Assembly: GCA_964245755.1 (NCBI GenBank)
Contig: CAXTNV010000001.1
Location: 1 to 64,000 of the forward strand
From: Lichenicoccus sp964245755
GTDB lineage: Bacteria; Pseudomonadota; Alphaproteobacteria; Acetobacterales; Acetobacteraceae
DNA length: 64,000 nucleotides
Reading direction: 5' to 3'
Notes under the pieces: generated by a model
What the model was told of the DNA's origin: nothing
The model's database searches: none
Seen by the model: the letters and a program-made list of their open reading frames with translations, nothing else
Made by a program: the position numbers and the translations under genes
Shown: positions 27,256-37,719 of the stretch, in pieces
Layout of the letters: the number at the start of each line of letters is the position of its first letter
Numbering within the stretch: the first letter of the stretch is position 1

Positions 27256-27918
27256 ATGAATATTCAAAGCCGCTCGAATCGTTACCGATCTTCGCGGCAG
27301 ATCATCCTCGCCACCTCTCGCGAGATCTTCCTGCAGCATGGCTACAGCGATGGCAGCATGGACACCATCGCGCAGCGCTCCGGCGTGTCCAAGACGACCC
27401 TGTACGCGCACTTCGAGAGCAAGGAGGCGCTGTTCAACCAAGTCGTGGTCGAGATGGTGGAAGAACACGGTCCGGACACCGCGAAGATGCTCGACGTCCC
27501 GCCCGAGGCGAACTTCCACGAAGCGCTGGTGACCATCGGCCGCCGGATGCTCGACACACTGCTCGATCCGCAGGTCATGGCGCTGACCCGGCTCTGCGTC
27601 GTCGAAGGCAGGCGCATGTCGCGGCGCAGCTGCGAGGGGCTTGCCGCAGCGCGCACCCGCCTGCTCGTCCTGCTCACCGGCTTCTTCCGCGAGCGCGCCG
27701 GAAGCGGACGCTCCGGCGACGAGCTGCGCCGGGCGGCCGACCTGTTCATCGTGCTGACCCTGCGCGACTTCCAGCTGCAGGCGATGCTGCCGTGGTCGGT
27801 GGCCGCCACGCCCGAGGCGTATCGCGACCATGTCGAGCAGGTCGCGGACCTGATGCTCCGCCTCTACGACGCGCCGGCGGGAAGCGCGCAGCCCGACCGG
27901 ATCATGTCACCCGGATGA
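27256..27918 (+). CDS. TetR/AcrR-family transcriptional regulator
   Basis: This 220-residue regulator with an N-terminal TetR helix-turn-helix: IILATSREIFLQHGYSDGSMDTIAQRSGVSKTTLYAHFESKEALF in consecutive segments (residues about 15-60). The C-terminal ligand domain (about 75-205) resembles the TetR_C type found in many AcrR-like regulators. The ATG at 27256 was chosen because the HTH starts about 14 residues later and no family sequence lies upstream. It is divergent from the aldo/keto reductase gene, its most likely target. Its 3' end overlaps the convergent pyruvate kinase gene by 17 bases. Confidence 0.9.
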   Translation: MNIQSRSNRYRSSRQIILATSREIFLQHGYSDGSMDTIAQRSGVSKTTLYAHFESKEALFNQVVVEMVEEHGPDTAKMLDVPPEANFHEALVTIGRRMLDTLLDPQVMALTRLCVVEGRRMSRRSCEGLAAARTRLLVLLTGFFRERAGSGRSGDELRRAADLFIVLTLRDFQLQAMLPWSVAATPEAYRDHVEQVADLMLRLYDAPAGSAQPDRIMSPG

Positions 27919-29377
27919 TACGCAGGTTGTTGGTGCTGCCCGCCTTGCCGAAGGGCAGCCCGGCCACCACGACGACGGCTTCGCCCGCCACCGCCAGCCC
28001 GTCGTCGCGTGCCGCATTGGCCGCGGCGTTGACCACGTCCTCCAGCGTCACGCTGTCCGAGCCCTGGTCGGCCACCCGGGCGCTCACGCCCCAGACCAGC
28101 GACAGCCGTCGCGCCGTCGAGACCGTGCCGGCGAGGCCGAGGATCGGACATTCCGGCCGCTCGCGCGCGATGCGCAGCGCGCTCGGCCCCGACAGGGTGT
28201 AGGCGACGATGGCGCGCGCCTCGACGGTCTGCGCGACCTGTTGCGCCGCGGCGGCGATCGCATCAGCGGCGTAGTGCTCCGGCGCCGGCCGCGAGGCCTG
28301 CATCAGCGCCTGCCAGCCGGCATCGCGCTCGACCCGGCGGACGATGCGGGCCATGATCTCGACTGCCTCCTCGGGATACTGTCCGGCGGCGGTCTCGGCC
28401 GACAGCATCACTGCGTCGGCACCGTCGAACACCGCGGTCGCCACGTCGGACGCCTCCGCCCGGGTCGGTGCGGGGGCCGAGATCATGCTCTCCAGCATCT
28501 GGGTCGCCACCACCACCGGCTTGCCGAGTAGGCGGGCCTCGCGCACGATCCGCTTCTGCGCCAGCGGCACCTCTTCGGGCGGCAGCTCGACGCCGAGATC
28601 GCCGCGCGCGACCATGACGCAATCCGACAGCGCCAGGATCTCGTCGAGGTTGTCGAGCGCCTGCGGCTTCTCGATCTTGGTCATGATCCAGGCGCGGCCG
28701 GCGACGATGTCGCGCGCCTCGCGCACGTCGTCGGCACGCTGCACGAAGGACAGCCCGACATAGTCCACCCCGTGGGCCAGGGCGAAATCGAGATCCAGGC
28801 GATCCTTCGCCGTCAGCGCCGGGATCGGCAGCATGACGTCGGGCACGTTCACGCCCTTGCGGTCGGACAGGATGCCGCCCGCGAGCACCTCTGTATGCAG
28901 GTAGTCGGCACCCTTCTCCAGCACCCGCAGGCGCAGCTTGCCGTCATCGAGCAGCAGCGTGGAGCCCACCGCGGCGGCCTCGATGATCTCGGGGTGTGGC
29001 AGCCGGACCCGGTCGGCGGTGCCCAGCGCCTCGTCGAGATCGAGACGGAAGCGCGTCCCGTGCGCCAGCGCCGCGCGGCCGGCCTCGAACTTGCCGACGC
29101 GAAGCTTGGGTCCCTGCACGTCGGCCAGGATGCCGATCGGCCGGCCGCTGCTGGCCTCCAGGGCACGCAGCATGGCGATGCGCTCGGCATGGTCCTCGTG
29201 CGCACCGTGGGAGAAGTTCAGCCGGAACACGTCGACCCCAGCCTCGAACAGGCGGGTGATCATCGCCATGGTCGAGCTCGCCGGTCCGAGCGTCGAAACG
29301 ATCTTGGTTCGTCGCGCCGGAGCGTTGCTGCCTCTCAGGCTGGTCTGCGGACTGATGTGGGGTGCGGGCGCTTGCAT
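27902..29377 (-). CDS. pyk: Pyruvate kinase
   Basis: This 491-residue glycolytic enzyme converting phosphoenolpyruvate and ADP to pyruvate and ATP. Conserved sites: TKIVSTLGPASS at the start, DVFRLNFSHG, ILADVQGPKLRVG, the catalytic block IMTKIEKPQALDN (Lys and Glu for Mg), VMVARGDLGVE, TQMLESMI and DGADAVMLSAETAAGQYP. The C-terminal domain (from about residue 360) ends normally. ATG at 29377 gives a usual length; a TTG at 29413 overlapping the upstream stop (TTGA) is the alternative and would couple it to the SH3-protein gene. It is housekeeping; Acetobacteraceae use it after the Entner-Doudoroff pathway. Confidence 0.95.
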   Translation of the reverse strand: MQAPAPHISPQTSLRGSNAPARRTKIVSTLGPASSTMAMITRLFEAGVDVFRLNFSHGAHEDHAERIAMLRALEASSGRPIGILADVQGPKLRVGKFEAGRAALAHGTRFRLDLDEALGTADRVRLPHPEIIEAAAVGSTLLLDDGKLRLRVLEKGADYLHTEVLAGGILSDRKGVNVPDVMLPIPALTAKDRLDLDFALAHGVDYVGLSFVQRADDVREARDIVAGRAWIMTKIEKPQALDNLDEILALSDCVMVARGDLGVELPPEEVPLAQKRIVREARLLGKPVVVATQMLESMISAPAPTRAEASDVATAVFDGADAVMLSAETAAGQYPEEAVEIMARIVRRVERDAGWQALMQASRPAPEHYAADAIAAAAQQVAQTVEARAIVAYTLSGPSALRIARERPECPILGLAGTVSTARRLSLVWGVSARVADQGSDSVTLEDVVNAAANAARDDGLAVAGEAVVVVAGLPFGKAGSTNNLRIIRVT

Positions 29378-29409
29378 GGTCGAAGCCTTCGCCGGTTCGG
29401 GGATGATGT

Positions 29410-30246
29410 TCAAGGAGCCGTGATGACTTCGTCGGGCAACAGACCGAAGATTGCCGAACGTCGCAACCAGCCGCTGTAGTTATGGGTGCTGACGCGGCAC
29501 CAGCCGGAGCCCGCCGGACAGGAGCGCAACCGGCCGAGCACCCCCGGCCGGAGGATGGCGACGACACCGCCATCGTCACGCGGATCGTCGCGCAATGTCG
29601 TGCCGGCACCGTGCGTCGCGTCGAGCGCCTCGCCGGAGGCGGTCACCACGAAGCTGCGTGTGCCGACCAGGACGGCGCCGTTCATCCATCCCTTCACTCC
29701 GTCCGCGTCCTCCACCTGGCGCCACGGGCCGAACTCGCGCTCGATCTGCACCGGCAGGTCGCGACGCTTGTAGAGCCAGAGGATGGGATAGCGCGAGCCC
29801 GGACCGATCCGCATGTTGACCTCATCGGCGCGCAGGGCGGCGAAGCGCGGCAGCGGCAGACCGCTGTCGCTGCCCTTGTTGGCGGCGGTGGGAGCCGCAG
29901 GCGGGGCTGCCGGTGCCGGTGCCGGTGCCGGTGCGANNNNNNNNNNGGGGCCGTGGTGGGGGGGGGGGGGCGCGGCGGGGGGGGGGGGGGGGGCGGGGGC
30001 GGGGGCGGGGGCGCCGGGGCCCGGCACGACCGGCGGCGCGGCGGGCTGCGGGTGCGACGGGTGGTGCGGCCGGCTGCGCGCGCGACGGTGCGCATGATGC
30101 GTCGGATGCGACGGCGTCTCCTGTGCCGAGGCCGCGATGCCCGGAATGAGCAGGGTGGGGACGAGCAGGCACGCCCAGCGCCGACGCCGGAGCCAACGCC
30201 GCGGCGGGTCGCCCGAAGCCATGCCACGCGAAGGGGGGGGAGCCAT
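29410..30246 (-). CDS. Exported SH3-like domain protein with Pro/Ala-rich linker (contains assembly gap)
   Basis: This protein starts with an Arg-rich signal region (RRWLRRRRWACLLVPTLLIPG, cleavage near ASA). A His/Arg- then Pro/Ala-rich linker follows. The C-terminal half holds two bacterial SH3-type modules: FAALRADEVNMRIGPGSRYPILWLYKRRDLPV then WRQVEDADGVKGWMNGAVLVG, and a second with GSGWCRVSTHNYSGWLRR. Such proteins bind or sense cell-wall material in the periplasm. Ten Ns at 29937-29946 fall inside the linker and are flanked by poly-G, so linker length and frame continuity are unverified. The start is uncertain (ATG 30246 or 30222). The stop overlaps a possible TTG start of pyk. Confidence 0.75.
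   Translation of the reverse strand: MAPPPSRGMASGDPPRRWLRRRRWACLLVPTLLIPGIAASAQETPSHPTHHAHRRARSRPHHPSHPQPAAPPVVPGPGAPAPAPAPPPPPAAPPPPHHGPXXXXAPAPAPAPAAPPAAPTAANKGSDSGLPLPRFAALRADEVNMRIGPGSRYPILWLYKRRDLPVQIEREFGPWRQVEDADGVKGWMNGAVLVGTRSFVVTASGEALDATHGAGTTLRDDPRDDGGVVAILRPGVLGRLRSCPAGSGWCRVSTHNYSGWLRRSAIFGLLPDEVITAP
29937..29946. other. Assembly gap (10 N) next to poly-G
   Basis: Ten unknown bases are followed by long G runs (29957-30000, one run of about 17 G). The gap interrupts the Pro-rich linker of the SH3 protein gene. The G runs are more extreme than anything else in the window and are probably unreliable. Confidence 0.95.
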
Positions 30247-30486
30247 GCCCGCATCCCTGCCAAGCCGAGGCGCCGAGGGCAAGGGGCCTGATGGTGGTAG
30301 CAGGCGTGGTGGCAGGACCGCGCGAGGCCGACCGGCCGGACGATCCTGGCTCAGCCCGGCGCGCGGCTGAACGGGCACGCATGGCACTCACGCGCCAGGC
30401 CGAATCCAAGCCGGCTCGATCCTCCGCCGGTCGTCCGGTTGCCTGCTCATCCGCGGGCAAAGCGGGCGAGATCCGGAGGCCGGAGG

Positions 30487-30873
30487 TCAGAACGAGAGCA
30501 GCTGCGCGCCGGCCATGTCGGCGAGGAAGGTCGCGATCCCGGCGACCCCGACCGCTTCGAGCAGGACCGCGCGGGCGATCGCTTCTCCCCGCATCGCCGC
30601 CTCGCAGGCGAGCAGCCGGACCTCGAGCGACAGCGCCGCCTCGCGCAGCATCTCCAGGCCGGCGACGCCGCGCGCGACCAGCACCGTGTCGTGCGCCGCT
30701 CCGGCTAGGCCGCTCCAGTCCCGGCACAGCGCGCGCAGGCCGGCACCGGTGCCGAACAGCGTCACCGGCCGGTCCATTGCCGCCGCGCCGGCGGCGAAGC
30801 CGAAGGCGGTGTGCGCGGCGGCGTGCGTCCCGCCGAGCAGGACGATGCCCAGCGGCGGGCGCTCAGCGCGCAT
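30487..30873 (-). CDS. DsrE-family-like small protein
   Basis: This 128-residue protein whose layout fits the DsrE/DsrF sulfur-relay fold: GIVLLGGTHAAAHTAFGFAAGAAAMDRPVTLFGTGAGL at the start, then an Ala/Leu-rich helical middle with LLACEAAM and a short end. DsrE proteins can carry persulfide on a cysteine; here the candidate is Cys in RLLACEAAM. It follows the moeB gene with an 11-base overlap, so both are co-expressed, and both suggest sulfur transfer. Family assignment is moderate because similarity is mostly in fold-type patterns. ATG at 30888 is an alternative start. Confidence 0.7.
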   Translation of the reverse strand: MRAERPPLGIVLLGGTHAAAHTAFGFAAGAAAMDRPVTLFGTGAGLRALCRDWSGLAGAAHDTVLVARGVAGLEMLREAALSLEVRLLACEAAMRGEAIARAVLLEAVGVAGIATFLADMAGAQLLSF

Positions 30874-31657
30874 GCGCGGACAGGTCACGGATGCAGCGGC
30901 CGGCGCCGCAGCACGTGCAGGCCGGATCCGGGGACACCCGTATGGTGGTGAAGCGCATGTCCAGCGCGTTCCACAGCAGCAGCCGTCCGGCCAAGGTCTC
31001 GCCGATCCCGGCCAGCTCCTTGATCGCCTCGGTGGCCTGCAGCGTGCCCATCACGCCGGTCACCGCACCGAGCACGCCGGCCTCCGCGCAGGATGGCACC
31101 TGGCCAGGCTCCGGAGGCTCCGGGTAGAGACAGCGGTAGCACGGACCGCCGCGATGCGGCCGGAACGTGGAGAGCTGGCCCTCGAAGCGCAGCACCGAGG
31201 CGGAAACCAGGGTGCGCTCTGCCAGCGCGCAGGCATCGTTGACCAGGTAGCGGGTGGCGAAGTTGTCGCTGCCGTCGCAGACCAGATCGTAGCGCCGCAC
31301 CAGCTGCATCGCGTTGCCGGCGTCGAGACGGACGTCATGCGCCTGCACCTCGATCTCCGGGTTGATCGCCAGCATCGCCTCGCGCGCGGAGTCGACCTTG
31401 CGGCTGCCGATGCGCAGCGTCACGTGGGCGATCTGTCGCTGCAGATTCGACAGCTCCACCACGTCGTCGTCCACCAGGCCGATGGTGCCGACGCCGGCCG
31501 CCGCCAGGTAGAGTGCCAGCGGTGCGCCGAGGCCGCCGGCGCCGACCACCAGCACGCTGCCGCGACGCAGCCTCGCCTGCCCGAGGCCGCCCATTTCGGC
31601 GAGCAGGATGTGCCTCGAGTAGCGGCTTATCTCGGGTTCGGAAAAATCGAGTTCCAT
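30863..31657 (-). CDS. moeB: MoeB/ThiF-family adenylyltransferase (HesA/MoeB/ThiF)
   Basis: This 264-residue E1-like enzyme that adenylates the C-terminus of a sulfur-carrier protein (MoaD or ThiS type). Features: RYSRHILLAEMGGLGQARLRR at the start, nucleotide motif VLVVGAGGLGAPLALYL, LVDDDVVELSNLQRQ, VCDGSDNFATRYLVNDAC, zinc ligands CYRC and CTCC, and the conserved cysteine region VPSCAEAGVLGAVTGVMG. The length fits MoeB without a rhodanese domain. The ATG at 31657 gives the usual family start; an upstream in-frame ATG at 31708 is less likely. It is followed by a DsrE-like gene. Molybdenum cofactor made with its help could serve the two molybdoenzymes in this window. Confidence 0.9.
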   Translation of the reverse strand: MELDFSEPEISRYSRHILLAEMGGLGQARLRRGSVLVVGAGGLGAPLALYLAAAGVGTIGLVDDDVVELSNLQRQIAHVTLRIGSRKVDSAREAMLAINPEIEVQAHDVRLDAGNAMQLVRRYDLVCDGSDNFATRYLVNDACALAERTLVSASVLRFEGQLSTFRPHRGGPCYRCLYPEPPEPGQVPSCAEAGVLGAVTGVMGTLQATEAIKELAGIGETLAGRLLLWNALDMRFTTIRVSPDPACTCCGAGRCIRDLSAHAR

Positions 31658-31772
31658 GCAACTTCGAGCGTGCGCTCGAACCCCTCGTTCATCTAGTATC
31701 AACAACACGTGAGTAAACCTTGACGTGGACCGGCATTCGGCAATGCTCGCCTCAGCACAGGAGCCGCCTCCA

Positions 31773-32339
31773 ATGAACAGGCCCGGACGTGAGCCCTCCG
31801 CCCCGCGCCACCGCCGTCACGCCGGCCGGGTCAGCGTCTGTGCGATGGCCGCGGCCTGCATGCTCTACCTGGCCTCCCCGTTTGCGACGCTCTGGAGCAT
31901 GGGCACCGCGCTGCAGCGGCACGACGACGCTGCCCTGTGCGCCTCGCTCGACTGGAAGCTGGTGCGCAGCGGACTGAAGGATTCGCTCGGGTTGCGGCCA
32001 CCGGTGCAACAGGTCAGCCAGCAGGACGATCTGCCCGGCTTCGGCGAGTCGTTCGTCGCCGGCGTGGCCTCCAGCATGATCGACGACGACATCACTCCGG
32101 AGCGGCTGGACGCGATGCTGCGCGGCCCGGCGATGCAGGGTCACGGCACGGCAAGCCTGCCGCACGGGTTCTTCGTCTCGCCCGCGCGCTTCCAGGCCGA
32201 GATCCGTATCAGCGGCGAGGCACCGGTCGAGATCAGCATGCGGATCGAGAAGTGGCGCTGGAAGATCACCCGGATCCGGCTCCCCGACGACATGCTGGCG
32301 CCGCCAGCGGCCACGCACCTCGCGAGTGCCCGGAGCTGA
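31773..32339 (+). CDS. DUF2939 membrane-anchored protein
   Basis: This 188-residue protein. After an Arg-rich cytoplasmic start there is one hydrophobic segment (VCAMAAACMLYLASPFATLW, about residues 22-43). A DUF2939-type region follows: ALQRHDDAALCASLDWKLVRSGLKD, SSMIDDDITPERLDAMLRGP and ISMRIEKWRWKITRIRLP. AGGAG lies 10 bases upstream of the ATG. The family is common in Proteobacteria and has no assigned role. It is divergent from moeB and convergent with the epimerase gene, so it appears to be transcribed alone. Confidence 0.8.
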   Translation: MNRPGREPSAPRHRRHAGRVSVCAMAAACMLYLASPFATLWSMGTALQRHDDAALCASLDWKLVRSGLKDSLGLRPPVQQVSQQDDLPGFGESFVAGVASSMIDDDITPERLDAMLRGPAMQGHGTASLPHGFFVSPARFQAEIRISGEAPVEISMRIEKWRWKITRIRLPDDMLAPPAATHLASARS

Positions 32340-32352
32340 GGCGAGCCGGGCC

Positions 32353-33543
32353 CTAGCCCGCGGCGATCCGCAGCAGGTCCTCGAAGGCCACCACCAGGTG
32401 GTAGAGCGTGCTGGCCGGCACCACCTCCGCCCGCGGCTCTCCGTTCGCATCGAACTGGTCGATCCAAAGCCCCGGGACCCGCGTGGCCAGGTAGCTGTCG
32501 AGCAGCATCTCGGTCACCCGGGCGGCGTCCACGTAGGCGCCGTTCGCCAGGTGCGCCTTGATAAGCTCGGTCTGCGGCCAGGTGCGACGGCTCTGACGCA
32601 GCGCGCGGCCTGACTTGCTGCACTCGTCGATGGCGAAGCCGCTGGCGCCGAGGCCGTGTCGCAATCCGAATTCGTACAGCGCGAGGGCCTGGGCGCGGTA
32701 GTTCCGGCCGCCGGCATCGGCCAGGCGATGCAGCAGCCATGACCATTCGAAGTGGTGTCCCGGCTCCACCGACTCGCCGCTTTGACCGCGGGCCAGGAGC
32801 AGGTCGCGGGTGAAGTACTCGCCGAGCGTGCCCGAGGCGCGGTCGAAGAAGCGGCTTTCGAACAGGGCCGCGATCCGCTCGGCCCGATCCAGCCAGCGCC
32901 GTCCGGGCTCGCCCGCCTCGGTCGCGGCCTCGTGCAGGGCGAGCATCGCCTCCATCAGGTGCATGTGCGGGTTGGAGCGGCGCGGCAGCGAGGCGGGCAG
33001 GCCCTCCAGGTAGCCGCCAGTTTTCGGGTCGGCGATGCTGGCGTCGAGGAAAGCCATGGTGCGCTGGGCCAGCACGCCGGCGCGCTCGAAGCCGACGCGA
33101 CGCGCCGCCGCGAGACCGAACAGCACGAAGGCCTGGTCGTAGGTGTCGCGCAGCGTGTCGAGCGGCTCGCCGTCCGGGGTCAGCATGTGGATCCAGCCTG
33201 GCTTGCCGTCCGGGCCCCAGCAACGCGCCTCGATCGCCGGGAGCGCTCGGCTTATCGGTTCCCGCGCGGCTTCGTGGCCGGCGGCGAGCGCCTGGGCGAA
33301 GGCGAACAGCTGACGCCCTTGGACGCGAGTGCGGCGACAGGCGGTGAGGTCCGGCCGGCCGGCGAAGTCGAGCTGCTCGAAGAACAGCCCGTCGCGATCG
33401 ATGCCCTGCGCGATCCACAGCGGCCAGGCCGCCTCGTTCAGCCAGCGCCGGACCCTCAGCGCGGTGCCGCGCAACGCATCGGCAGCCGTCGCACCTGATC
33501 CAACAGACGGGCCGGGCGCTGCCGCCCCTCGCTCGATGGTCAT
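32353..33543 (-). CDS. AGE-family sugar epimerase/isomerase
   Basis: This 396-residue (alpha/alpha)6-barrel protein of the N-acylglucosamine 2-epimerase/mannose isomerase family. Recognisable blocks are RRTRVQGRQLFAFAQAL, DTYDQAFVLFGLAAARR, SNPHMHLMEAMLALHEA, the catalytic-region VEPGHHFEWSWLLHRLAD and the C-terminal STLYHLVVAFEDLLRIA. The histidines in NPHMHLMEA and PGHHFEW are the expected active-site residues. Such enzymes interconvert aldoses/ketoses (mannose-fructose) or epimerise N-acyl-glucosamine. It is convergent with the DUF2939 gene and has no operon partner. Which sugar is used cannot be told from sequence. Confidence 0.87.
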   Translation of the reverse strand: MTIERGAAAPGPSVGSGATAADALRGTALRVRRWLNEAAWPLWIAQGIDRDGLFFEQLDFAGRPDLTACRRTRVQGRQLFAFAQALAAGHEAAREPISRALPAIEARCWGPDGKPGWIHMLTPDGEPLDTLRDTYDQAFVLFGLAAARRVGFERAGVLAQRTMAFLDASIADPKTGGYLEGLPASLPRRSNPHMHLMEAMLALHEAATEAGEPGRRWLDRAERIAALFESRFFDRASGTLGEYFTRDLLLARGQSGESVEPGHHFEWSWLLHRLADAGGRNYRAQALALYEFGLRHGLGASGFAIDECSKSGRALRQSRRTWPQTELIKAHLANGAYVDAARVTEMLLDSYLATRVPGLWIDQFDANGEPRAEVVPASTLYHLVVAFEDLLRIAAG

Positions 33544-33696
33544 TTCCGCCCCCGGCCTGAACGAGATCGCTTGGATCCCGGAATGTTGTCCCTACTTGCA
33601 CCAGCCAGCCGCGAACTGTCGAGACCGGTGGCGTTGCTTCCACGAGCCGCCCGCGACCTGTCGCTTCGGCGCAAAGTGGTTGCGTAACCTGGAACA

Positions 33697-34944
33697 ATGC
33701 CGGAACATAGCCGCGTGGACCTTCTCAAGAAGCTCGAGATCCTGGCCGACGCCGCCAAGTACGACGCGTCCTGCGCGTCGAGCGGAACCAGCAAGCGCGA
33801 CAGCCTCGGCGAGAAGCAGGGGGTCGGATCCACCGAGGGCATGGGCATCTGCCATGCCTACGCGCCCGACGGCCGCTGCATCTCGCTGCTCAAGATCCTG
33901 CTGACCAACTCCTGCCTGTACGAGTGCGCATACTGCATCAACCGTGCTTCCTCCAACGTGCAGCGGGCACGCTTCACGGTCGAGGAGGTGGTTCGGCTGA
34001 CGCTGGGCTTCTACCGGCGCAACTGCATCGAGGGGCTGTTCCTGTCCTCGGGGATCATCCGCTCGCCCGACTACACGATGGAGCAGGTGATCGGGGTGGC
34101 CCGCACCCTGCGCGAGCAGCACGGCTTTCGCGGCTACATCCATCTGAAGACGATCCCGGACGCAGACCCGCTGCTGCTGGAGGAAGCCGGCCGATGGGCC
34201 GACCGGCTGTCGATCAACGTCGAACTGCCGACCGAGCAGGCGCTGACCGACTTCGCCCCGGAGAAGGACATGGGGGGCATACGCCGCTCGATGGGCCGCA
34301 TCCGGCTCGGCATCGACGCCGCGCGGGAGAAGACCCCGCCGGGGCGCGCCCGACCGGCCCGCTTTGCCCCCGCCGGACAGTCGACGCAGATGATCATCGG
34401 CGCCGATGCCAGCTCGGACCGCACCATCCTGCGCGCCAGCAGCAACCTCTACGGCGCCTACGGATTGCGCCGGGTGTACTACTCGGCGTTCTCGCCGATC
34501 CCGGACGCCTCGGCGGTGCTGCCGGCCCGCCCGGCTCCGCTGCTGCGCGAGCACCGGCTGTACCAGGCGGACTGGCTGCTGCGCTTCTACGGCTTCGGCG
34601 TCGACGAGCTGACGACCGACCAGGCAGGTAACCTCGATCTGGAACGCGACCCCAAGCTGGCCTGGGCGCTGCTGCACCGGGAGATGTTCCCGGTCGACGT
34701 GAACCGCGCTGACCGCGAGGCGCTGCTGCGGGTCCCGGGCCTCGGGGTGAAGTCGGTGGACCGGATCCTCGGAGCGCGACGGCACCGCCGCCTGCGCATG
34801 GACGACCTGGCGCGGCTGCGCCTGTCGCTGGCGGCGATCGCGCCCTTCGTCGTGGCCGCCGATCATGCGCCGCGCGCCGAACTCGACAGCGCACGGCTGG
34901 CGGCGCGCCTGAGCAGGAAACCGGCGCAGCTTTCCCTGCTTTGA
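33697..34944 (+). CDS. Radical SAM protein linked to UdgX (putative DNA repair/modification)
   Basis: This 415-residue radical SAM protein with the 4Fe-4S motif CLYECAYC near residue 75. Upstream is DSLGEKQGVGSTEGMGICHAYAPDGRC, and FVDELTTDQ-type and helix-hairpin-helix sequences follow (VNRADREALLRVPGLGVKSVDRIL, about residues 335-360). The HhH motif implies DNA binding. It matches the family described as a radical SAM protein linked to a uracil-DNA-glycosylase-like partner. That partner follows 6 bases downstream. The chemical reaction is not known; a role in DNA lesion handling is inferred from linkage and the HhH domain. Confidence 0.92.
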   Translation: MPEHSRVDLLKKLEILADAAKYDASCASSGTSKRDSLGEKQGVGSTEGMGICHAYAPDGRCISLLKILLTNSCLYECAYCINRASSNVQRARFTVEEVVRLTLGFYRRNCIEGLFLSSGIIRSPDYTMEQVIGVARTLREQHGFRGYIHLKTIPDADPLLLEEAGRWADRLSINVELPTEQALTDFAPEKDMGGIRRSMGRIRLGIDAAREKTPPGRARPARFAPAGQSTQMIIGADASSDRTILRASSNLYGAYGLRRVYYSAFSPIPDASAVLPARPAPLLREHRLYQADWLLRFYGFGVDELTTDQAGNLDLERDPKLAWALLHREMFPVDVNRADREALLRVPGLGVKSVDRILGARRHRRLRMDDLARLRLSLAAIAPFVVAADHAPRAELDSARLAARLSRKPAQLSLL

Positions 34945-34950
34945 CAGCGG

Positions 34951-36435
<1,485 letters not shown>

Positions 36436-36531
36436 CCAAGCGTATAACGCAATGTTCTTGACCGGCCCGGCGCTTTCCTCCACATGGACACCCCTAGCGC
36501 GGCCGCCTATGGGTCGCCCGGAAGGATCAGC

Positions 36532-37719
36532 ATGCGCGACAAGGGCGATTTCCTGTTCACCTCGGAATCCGTCTCCGAGGGACATCCGGACAAGGTAGCC
36601 GACCGGATCAGCGACACCGTCCTCGATACCTACCTGCGTGCCGATCCGGAGGCGCGCGTCGCCTGCGAGACCCTGGTCACCACCAACCGGATCGTGCTGG
36701 CTGGCGAGGTGCGCGGCGCCGACACGGTGACCGGCGAGGATCTGGAGCGTGCGGTGCGCGACGCGGTGCACGACATCGGATACGACCAGAAGGGCTTCTC
36801 CTGGCGCGCGGCGGAGTTCCACAACTACCTGCACGCACAATCCGCCGACATCGCGGTGGGCGTCGACAGCGCCGGCAACAAGGACGAAGGGGCCGGCGAT
36901 CAGGGCATCATGTTCGGCTTCGCCACCCGCGAGACCCCCACCCTGATGCCCGCACCTCTGTATTACGCGCATGGAATACTTCACCGCATAAACCAGCTCC
37001 GCAAGGCGGGGGATCCGCGCGGGCGCGGCCTGCTGCCCGACGCCAAGAGCCAGGTCACCCTGCACTACGTCGACGGGGTCCCGGTGAGCGCGACCAGCAT
37101 CGTGATCTCGACCCAGCACGAGGAGCACCTGCCGCAGCCGGCGATCCGCGAGACACTCGGCGGCATCGTGCGCGAGGTGCTGCCGGAGGGCTGGATGTGC
37201 CCGGATGACGGGTTCTACGTGAACCCGACCGGTATCTTCGTGATCGGCGGTCCGGACGGCGATGCCGGCCTGACCGGGCGCAAGATCATCGTCGACACCT
37301 ATGGCGGTGCGGCGCCCCACGGCGGCGGCGCGTTCAGCGGCAAGGATCCGACCAAGGTCGATCGTTCCGCCGCCTATGCCTGCCGCTACCTGGCCAAGAA
37401 CATCGTCGCGGCCGGGCTCGCGGAACGCTGCACCCTGCAGATCTCCTACGCGATCGGCGTCTCGCACCCGCTCTCGGTCTATGTCGACCTGCACGAGACC
37501 GGGCACGACGTGGACGAGGCGCGCCTGGGCAAGGTGCTGCGCGAGGTGATGGACCTGACCCCGCGCGGCATTCGCCGCCACCTGCGCCTCAACCGGCCGA
37601 TCTACGCGCAAAGCTCCGCCTACGGCCACTTCGGCCGCACGCCGGACGCGGCGCGCGACGACTTCACCTGGGAGCGTACCGACCTGGCCGAGACTTTGCG
37701 CGGCGCCTTCAACCGTTGA
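36532..37719 (+). CDS. metK: S-adenosylmethionine synthetase
   Basis: This 395-residue MAT enzyme making S-adenosylmethionine from methionine and ATP in the cytoplasm. Blocks: FTSESVSEGHPDKVADRISD, GAGDQGIMFGFA (as AGDQGIMFGFATRETP), the phosphate-binding region GGGAFSGKDPTKVDRSAAYA and ISYAIGVSHPLSVYV. I chose the ATG at 36532, with GGAAGG 6 bases upstream, rather than the ATG at 36484, which lacks a ribosome-binding site. The trmB gene follows with overlapping stop/start. It supplies the cofactor used by TrmB and by the radical SAM protein upstream. No recognisable SAM riboswitch was found in the 96-base leader. Confidence 0.96.
   Translation: MRDKGDFLFTSESVSEGHPDKVADRISDTVLDTYLRADPEARVACETLVTTNRIVLAGEVRGADTVTGEDLERAVRDAVHDIGYDQKGFSWRAAEFHNYLHAQSADIAVGVDSAGNKDEGAGDQGIMFGFATRETPTLMPAPLYYAHGILHRINQLRKAGDPRGRGLLPDAKSQVTLHYVDGVPVSATSIVISTQHEEHLPQPAIRETLGGIVREVLPEGWMCPDDGFYVNPTGIFVIGGPDGDAGLTGRKIIVDTYGGAAPHGGGAFSGKDPTKVDRSAAYACRYLAKNIVAAGLAERCTLQISYAIGVSHPLSVYVDLHETGHDVDEARLGKVLREVMDLTPRGIRRHLRLNRPIYAQSSAYGHFGRTPDAARDDFTWERTDLAETLRGAFNR

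Noticed and set aside
36436..36531. Possible SAM-responsive riboswitch in the metK leader
   Set aside because: I could not lay the sequence onto a SAM-II, SAM-V or SAM/SAH consensus by eye, and the leader is short. An Infernal search with the Rfam SAM riboswitch models would decide.
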